Shown: piece after piece, positions 59,812 through 64,000 of the stretch
Layout of the letters: every line of letters starts with the position of its first letter
Numbering within the stretch: position 1 is the first letter of the stretch
Assembly (NCBI RefSeq): GCF_000364605.1
Contig: NZ_KB822581.1
Coordinates: 62,001-126,000 of the forward strand
Source: Nocardioides sp. Iso805N
GTDB taxonomy: Bacteria; Actinomycetota; Actinomycetes; Propionibacteriales; Nocardioidaceae
Length of the DNA: 64,000 nt
Reading direction: 5' to 3'
Notes under the pieces: generated by a model
What the model was told of the DNA's origin: nothing
What the model saw: the letters and a program-made list of their open reading frames with translations, nothing else
Databases searched by the model: none
Position numbers and translations under genes: made by a program

Positions 59812-61155
59812 ATGTCCGACGCAGAGCAGCTGGAACCCACTGCTGCCCCGGGCATTGCTCCCGACCCTGTGGCTCGCGAATCGGTCGCCCCCGACGCCAC
59901 TCGCCCCGTCGCCCGACGGCGTAGCGCAGCCGGCAGGCGTCGCGCGAAGTCCCGCACCCGGCACACCGTGCTCAAGGTGCTGATCTCGACGGTGATCGCG
60001 CTGGCGCTGGTCACCGGGCTGTCGGCCGCGTACCTGTATCGCCACCTCAACGGCAACCTGCACGTGTACGACGCGGGCAAGGACATCATCGGCGACCAGC
60101 CGAGCGCACTCGCCGTCGCCGGGCCGCGGAAGCCGATCAACATCCTGGTGATGGGCTCCGACAGCCGGGACTGCTCCGGTTGCGACGTCGACGGCCTCAC
60201 CAAGGGCGGCCAGCGCTCCGACACCACGATCCTGCTCCACCTCTCGGCGGACCGGAAGCGTGCCTACGGCATCAGCATCCCGCGTGACTCGATCATCGAC
60301 CGGCCCGCGTGCAAGCGCTCCGACGGCTCGGTCAGCCCGGCCGCGACCGCGCAGATGTGGAACGCCGCCTTCTCGGTCGGCGGCCCGGCCTGCACGATCT
60401 CCCAGATCCAGCACCTGACCGGCATCAAGATCGATCACTTCGTGGTGGTCAACTTCGAGGGCTTCAAGTCGATGGTCGACGCCATCGGTGGCGTCAAGGT
60501 CTGCATCCCCGAGACCTGGGACGACCGCGCCCACGGCATCTACCTCAAGGCCGGCACGCGCAAGATCTCCGGCAACCAGGCGCTTGAGTACGTCCGGATT
60601 CGGCACGGCATCGGCGACGGCACCGACCTCGGCCGGATCAAGCGCCAGCAGGCGTTCGTCGGTTCGATGGTCAACGCGGTGCTCTCCTCGAACACGCTGA
60701 CCAACCCGGTCAAGGTGGTCAAGTTCCTCGACGCCGCGACCAAGTCGCTGACCGTCGACCCGGGCCTGAAGAACCTGTCGAAGATCGCCGGTCTGGCGAC
60801 CGAGTTCAAGGGCATCGGGCTGAACAAGATCAAGTTCGTCACCATCCCGTGGTCCTACGACACCGCCTACCCGGGCAGGGTCGTGTGGCGCCCGGAGGCG
60901 GCCCAGGTCTGGAACGCGATCAGGCACGACAAGCCGCTGTCACGGTCGTTGACCGCCGGCTCGATCAACGTGAGCAACCTGCCCGGCGCGGCGACGGCCT
61001 CGCCGACGAGCGGCGCCAGCAGCAGCCCGAGTGACTCGCCCAGCGCCGGCAGCTCGCCGAGCGGCAGTGCCAGCGGATCCGGTACGCCGTCGAGCACGCC
61101 GACCCGGTCCCCGGAGGACACCGCCGCGCTGGAGCAGGCCGGGCTCTGCACGTGA
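59812..61155 (+). CDS. LytR-CpsA-Psr (LCP) family phosphotransferase
   Basis: 447 residues. Cytosolic basic tail, membrane helix ~50-73 (VLISTVIALALVTGLSAAYLY), then the LCP domain: INILVMGSDSRD, SDTTILLHLSADRKRAYGISIPRDS, and late EYVRIRHGIGDGTDLGRIKRQQAFV with its conserved Arg residues. LCP enzymes attach anionic or capsular polymers to peptidoglycan. The C-terminus is a Ser/Pro/Gly-rich low-complexity tail. Confidence 0.92.
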   Translation: MSDAEQLEPTAAPGIAPDPVARESVAPDATRPVARRRSAAGRRRAKSRTRHTVLKVLISTVIALALVTGLSAAYLYRHLNGNLHVYDAGKDIIGDQPSALAVAGPRKPINILVMGSDSRDCSGCDVDGLTKGGQRSDTTILLHLSADRKRAYGISIPRDSIIDRPACKRSDGSVSPAATAQMWNAAFSVGGPACTISQIQHLTGIKIDHFVVVNFEGFKSMVDAIGGVKVCIPETWDDRAHGIYLKAGTRKISGNQALEYVRIRHGIGDGTDLGRIKRQQAFVGSMVNAVLSSNTLTNPVKVVKFLDAATKSLTVDPGLKNLSKIAGLATEFKGIGLNKIKFVTIPWSYDTAYPGRVVWRPEAAQVWNAIRHDKPLSRSLTAGSINVSNLPGAATASPTSGASSSPSDSPSAGSSPSGSASGSGTPSSTPTRSPEDTAALEQAGLCT

Positions 61156-61379
61156 GCGAGCAGCACCCGGCTCGGAGCGAGGCCGACGGCCACGAGGTCG
61201 CCGAGGGTGCTGCCGAGCCGGCCGCCGATGGCGCCGAGCCGGAGTGGGTGCGCAAGCGACGGCTGGCCGAGATCTTCGGCGACGTACTGCCCGAGACCAC
61301 CGGCGACGAGCGCGACGAGCGTCCGCGCAGCTCCGACGACTGGCTGAAATCACAGGTGCCGCCTCACCACGGCGGGTGA
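61152..61379 (+). CDS. Small acidic hypothetical protein
   Basis: 75 residues, GTG overlapping the LCP stop. Acidic N-terminus, then EPEWVRKRRLAEIFGDVLPETTGDERDE and a DDWLKSQVPPHHG tail. This short form is seen next to LCP genes in related actinobacteria as far as I recall; function unknown. The overlap argues it is real and co-translated. Confidence 0.7.
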   Translation: MSEQHPARSEADGHEVAEGAAEPAADGAEPEWVRKRRLAEIFGDVLPETTGDERDERPRSSDDWLKSQVPPHHGG

Positions 61380-61396
61380 GACGGCAGCGGCGAGGG

Positions 61397-61426
61397 CTGG
61401 GTCAGCCTGGGTCAGCCTGGGTCAGC
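61397..61426. repeat. Three tandem 10-bp repeats
   Basis: CTGGGTCAGC three times in tandem, between convergent genes just before the mscL stop. Confidence 0.85.
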
Positions 61427-61429
61427 CGA

Positions 61430-61789
61430 TCACTGCCTCGCGGCCAGCAGGTCGCGGATCTCGGCGAGCAGGGACTCGGTCGTGGCGCCTTCGGCGGCCG
61501 GGGGCGTCGGGAAGAAACGCTCCTTGGCCCTGGTGTAGGGGACCACGACGAAGAAGTAGACGATCGCGGCCAGGACGACGAAGGAGATCAGCGCGGTGAT
61601 GAAGTCGCCGATGTGCACACCGCCGGGCGCATAGGACGAGAAGTTCGGCGTCCCGCCGGCCTTGCCGATCAGATCCATGATCACCGTGACCAGGGCCTTG
61701 ACGACCGTGGCGAAGGCGCCGCCGATGACGAACGCGACGGCGAGCGCGACCAGGTCACCCTGGAGCAGGAACTTCTTGAAGCCGCTCAT
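61430..61789 (-). CDS. mscL: Large-conductance mechanosensitive channel MscL
   Basis: 119 residues. GFKKFLLQGDLVALAVAFVIGGAFATVV is the conserved first helix with the constriction glycines; a periplasmic loop (GGTPNFSSYAPGGVHIG) and second helix (ALISFVVLAAIVYFFVVVPY) follow, then a cytosolic helix LLAEIRDLL. Emergency osmotic valve. Slightly short of the usual ~135 residues. Confidence 0.93.
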   Translation of the reverse strand: MSGFKKFLLQGDLVALAVAFVIGGAFATVVKALVTVIMDLIGKAGGTPNFSSYAPGGVHIGDFITALISFVVLAAIVYFFVVVPYTRAKERFFPTPPAAEGATTESLLAEIRDLLAARQ

Positions 61790-61851
61790 TTCTCAATCTC
61801 TCCAAATCGTTGGTGTGACGGGAGATTCCCCCGAGAAGAAACGCCACGACC

Positions 61852-62508
61852 CTAGTTTGGATACGCGTAGGTGAGGAAGTCCCTCACCGATGCGGAGGTG
61901 ACCAGAGTGACGAGGCTCTCGGGGAGACCCATGACGACAAGACGTCCGCCGAGCGCGCTCGTGACGCCGGCCGAGGATACTTTCGCGGCTGTTGCGTCGT
62001 CGTCGGACGGGAGGGCGAGCACCAACGCATCGGGCGCGACCGTCGTGGTGGTGCCGCGCTGGGCGTCGGTGGCGAGCAGCCTGACGTGGTCGCCGACGCG
62101 GAGCAGAGCCGCCATGCCGGCATCGGGCAACCGCACCGGCAGGGCCACCAGGTCGGGGTGGCCAGCGGTCAGGCCGGGGCCGACCAGCTGCAGGTCGGTG
62201 AGCGGCTCGCCGCGCCGCAGTCCGGCGGCGAGCACCCGACCCGTCGGGCGTCGCACCACGCCCGCGGGCACCGCGCGGGGCGGCACCGCGACGGTGGTCA
62301 GGTCGGCGGCGGTCAGCACCGCGCCGGCGGGAAGATCGTGGCGTGCGACAGTGAGTGCCGCGGTCACCGGCGCGGGCGGGCGCGCGGCCTGCAGGCCGAG
62401 CACGACCGCCAACAGCGCCAGCACCCCGGCCAGGAGCCGACGGTGCGCCAGCACGCGGCGGCGCAGCTGTCGGCCGGCACGGCAGAAGGTCCCGAGAGAT
62501 GAGGTCAC
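61852..62508 (-). CDS. Membrane-anchored SAF-domain protein (CpaB/FlgA-like)
   Basis: 218 residues. Membrane helix ~23-42 (LLAGVLALLAVVLGLQA), then a SAF domain: TVARHDLPAGAVLTAADLTTVAVPP and GRVLAAGLRRGEPLT. The C-terminus (RVGDHVRLLATDAQRG, DFLTYAYPN) resembles CpaB/RcpC. SAF proteins serve in Flp pilus or P-ring assembly; no pilus genes are near. Confidence 0.8.
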   Translation of the reverse strand: MTSSLGTFCRAGRQLRRRVLAHRRLLAGVLALLAVVLGLQAARPPAPVTAALTVARHDLPAGAVLTAADLTTVAVPPRAVPAGVVRRPTGRVLAAGLRRGEPLTDLQLVGPGLTAGHPDLVALPVRLPDAGMAALLRVGDHVRLLATDAQRGTTTTVAPDALVLALPSDDDATAAKVSSAGVTSALGGRLVVMGLPESLVTLVTSASVRDFLTYAYPN

Positions 62509-62606
62509 CCGAGGACGGTAGGCCGATCCGCCGGACCGTGCGTCCGGTCATCCACAGGCGTCTCGGTGAGGAGCCGGCGTGCGGGCACTGGACGGCCCGC
62601 GGTTGC

Positions 62607-62855
62607 TCAGTCGCTGCTGGCGGGGGACGCGGCAGCAGCCGACGAGCTGCCCGCCGCCGTGCTGGACGAGCTGCTCGAGGAGCGGCTGTCGGTGCGGTAG
62701 AACCCGGAGCCCTTGAACACGACGCCGGCTGCGCTGAAGACCTTGCGCAGCCGGCCGCTGCACTCGGGGCAGACGGTGAGGGACTCCTCGGAGAAGCTCT
62801 GGACCTGCTCGAAGGCGTGGCCGCACTCGGTGCAGGCGTACTGGTAGGTGGGCAC
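62607..62855 (-). CDS. FmdB-family zinc-ribbon protein
   Basis: 82 residues from the GTG at 62855 with GGGGAG upstream. VPTYQYACTECGHAFEQVQSFSEE and CPECSG give the CxxC...CxxC zinc ribbon, then LRKVFSAAGVVFKGSGFY. Ser/Ala-rich tail. FmdB relatives are putative regulators; role unclear. Confidence 0.9.
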   Translation of the reverse strand: MPTYQYACTECGHAFEQVQSFSEESLTVCPECSGRLRKVFSAAGVVFKGSGFYRTDSRSSSSSSSTAAGSSSAAAASPASSD

Positions 62856-62894
62856 GACTCTCCCCGTTAGCACTCGACGTATCTGACTGCCAGT

Positions 62895-63521
62895 TTACAG
62901 CGTTCGGCGCAGCCGTGTGATTCCCGAGGGTGACGCCACCGCCGCGACCGGGCGGTCGTGTGGCTCGACGGGCACCTTGAGGCCGACCTCGTCGTCGTAG
63001 AGCAGCACGCACGTGAAGGTGCCGACCGGCACCCGCCCGAGCGCTCGGTCGTAGGAGCCGCCACCGCGGCCGAGCCGATAGCCCCGGGCGTCGACGGCCA
63101 GCCCCGGCACGAGGACGGCGTCGGCACCGGCGATTGCGTTCACGCCCAGCAGTGGGCCGTCGGGCTCGAGGATGCCGCGCGGGCCGCGCTGCAGCGAGGC
63201 GGGTCCGGCGTACACGCTCCAATCGAGGTCGTTGTCGGGCAGCACGCGAGGCAGCAGGACGCGCCGTCCCGAGGTTTGAAGTGCGTCGATCAGGGAACTA
63301 GTACCGGGCTCGTTGCCGACCGAGACATAGGCCGCCACGGTGGCCGATCGATGGATCTCGGGGAGCGCGAGCAGCTGGCTGGCAAGGTCCCGAGCGGCTT
63401 CGCCGATCTGGGCCAGACCCAGTCGGTGACGTGCCGTGAGCAGCTGATCCCGTAGCGCGAGCTTTGCCAGTCCGTGGTGGTGCGGGGGACCAGAACGAGG
63501 AGGAGTTTGTGGATCAGCCAC
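62895..63521 (-). CDS. 5-formyltetrahydrofolate cyclo-ligase
   Basis: 208 residues. N-terminal KLALRDQLLTARHRL, YVSVGNEPGTSSLIDAL, and the family signature DAVLVPGLAVDARGYRLGRGGGSYDRAL near residues 135-165. Converts 5-formyl-THF to 5,10-methenyl-THF using ATP. Divergent from the pyrophosphorylase gene with only 23 bases between starts. Confidence 0.92.
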   Translation of the reverse strand: MADPQTPPRSGPPHHHGLAKLALRDQLLTARHRLGLAQIGEAARDLASQLLALPEIHRSATVAAYVSVGNEPGTSSLIDALQTSGRRVLLPRVLPDNDLDWSVYAGPASLQRGPRGILEPDGPLLGVNAIAGADAVLVPGLAVDARGYRLGRGGGSYDRALGRVPVGTFTCVLLYDDEVGLKVPVEPHDRPVAAVASPSGITRLRRTL

Positions 63522-63544
63522 ACCGCCAGCCTACGATCGACCCT

Positions 63545-64000
63545 ATGGGTAGCCCTGGCCTGGCCGCAGCGGTCGCGAAGATGCGGGACGCCGGCGTCGA
63601 CGAGGTCGCCGTGCAGACGTTCGCGCACTACTACCGCCAACTCGAGCGTGGCGAGACCGGGAAGATCCCCGAGGACTCGATCGAGCCGGTCGACATGCCG
63701 GCGCTGGCCGACGCCCGGGTCTCCGACGAGGAGGCCGCTGCGGCGATCCGCACGACCGCGGTGATCAAGCTCAACGGCGGTCTGGGCACCTCGATGGGCA
63801 TGGATCGCGCGAAGTCGCTGCTGTGCGTACGCCGCGGCATGTCGTTCCTCGACATCATCGCCCGCCAGATCCTGCACCTGAGGAAGACCTACGGCGCGCC
63901 GCTGCCGCTGATCGTGATGAACTCGTTCCGCACCTCGGCCGACACGCTCGACGCGCTGGCGCGCTACGCCGACCTCCCGGTCGAGGGCCTCCCGCTGGAG
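63545..64000 (+). CDS. UTP-glucose-1-phosphate uridylyltransferase (UGP2 type), 3'-truncated by window edge
   Basis: The first 152 codons are visible from the ATG at 63545. VIKLNGGLGTSMGMDRAKSLL is the nucleotide-binding motif of the eukaryote-like UGP2 family rather than bacterial GalU; LPLIVMNSFRTSADT follows. Makes UDP-glucose for cell-wall and glycan synthesis. Continues past the window. Confidence 0.9.
   Translation, partial: MGSPGLAAAVAKMRDAGVDEVAVQTFAHYYRQLERGETGKIPEDSIEPVDMPALADARVSDEEAAAAIRTTAVIKLNGGLGTSMGMDRAKSLLCVRRGMSFLDIIARQILHLRKTYGAPLPLIVMNSFRTSADTLDALARYADLPVEGLPLE

Noticed and set aside
1..64000. CRISPR arrays, prophage, rRNA genes or a replication origin
   Set aside because: No regularly spaced repeats, phage structural genes, rRNA sequence or origin features were seen; the tandem repeats found are short and without spacers.

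Overview
The window is high-GC DNA with codon use, GTG starts and gene families typical of an actinobacterium. FliA-type sigma factor, CheX, FliW/CsrA, an LCP protein, a class E/F-like sortase and a SAF-domain protein together suggest a motile Nocardioidaceae (Nocardioides-like) organism; the genus is inference. It is chromosomal: core flagellar and chemotaxis genes, interrupted by accessory DNA and a large flagellin-glycan island.

Layout. (1) 1-5.5 kb is accessory: a nuclease-fold-like protein running off the left edge, a predicted antiviral STAND NTPase with an Mrr-like nuclease domain, and an AIPR abortive-infection protein. (2) 5.8-7.6 kb holds a flavin/2Fe-2S oxygenase reductase and a class I glutamine amidotransferase, each preceded by the same 16-bp inverted-repeat operator. 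(3) 7.7-13.7 kb, minus strand, is the basal-body operon flgB-flgC-fliE-fliF-fliG-fliH-fliI. (4) 13.9-16.6 kb, minus strand, is a chemotaxis operon cheR-cheY-cheX-cheY-cheX-like. (5) 16.7-19.9 kb, plus strand, is an anchored surface protein, its sortase, and cheB. (6) 20.0-21.1 kb carries a MazEF-type toxin-antitoxin pair and the tail of an IS3-like transposase, marking the left edge of the island.

(7) 21.1-42.5 kb is the flagellin glycosylation island. A nearly unbroken run of stop/start-overlapping genes encodes a legionaminic/sialic-type nonulosonic acid pathway: NDP-sugar 4,6-dehydratase, NeuD-like acyltransferase, LegC aminotransferase, GNAT-like acyltransferase, NeuC/LegG epimerase, PIG-L deacetylase, NeuB/LegI synthase, PtmE-like nucleotidyltransferase and NeuA/LegF cytidylyltransferase. 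It is followed by a second activation module (nucleotidyltransferase-kinase fusion, KdsD-like SIS isomerase, HAD phosphatase) and by transferases, including a 938-residue sialyltransferase-like/GT4 fusion, a TagF-like transferase, two paralogous Rossmann/GT-B proteins and two GT2 proteins.

(8) 42.5-46.7 kb, minus strand, holds a FliT-like gene, fliS, fliD, flagellin and the sigma-28 gene. (9) 47.0-55.9 kb, plus strand, holds flgN-flgK-flgL-fliW-csrA and cheA-cheW-mcp. (10) 56-64 kb is core chromosome: a NarL/LuxR response regulator, an unknown small protein, a saccharopine-dehydrogenase-like reductase, small proteins, tRNA-Arg(CCU), an LCP ligase, MscL, a SAF-domain protein, an FmdB zinc ribbon, 5-FTHF cyclo-ligase and the start of a UDP-glucose pyrophosphorylase.

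How it fits together. Sigma-28-like promoters (TMAR-N15-GCCGAT) can be read upstream of flagellin, cheA, cheR and probably flgN. The flagellin leader carries a GGA-hexaloop hairpin and a GGA-rich ribosome binding site, so the linked FliW/CsrA pair probably controls flagellin translation. The glycan island sits between chemotaxis and flagellin genes, and its products probably decorate flagellin.
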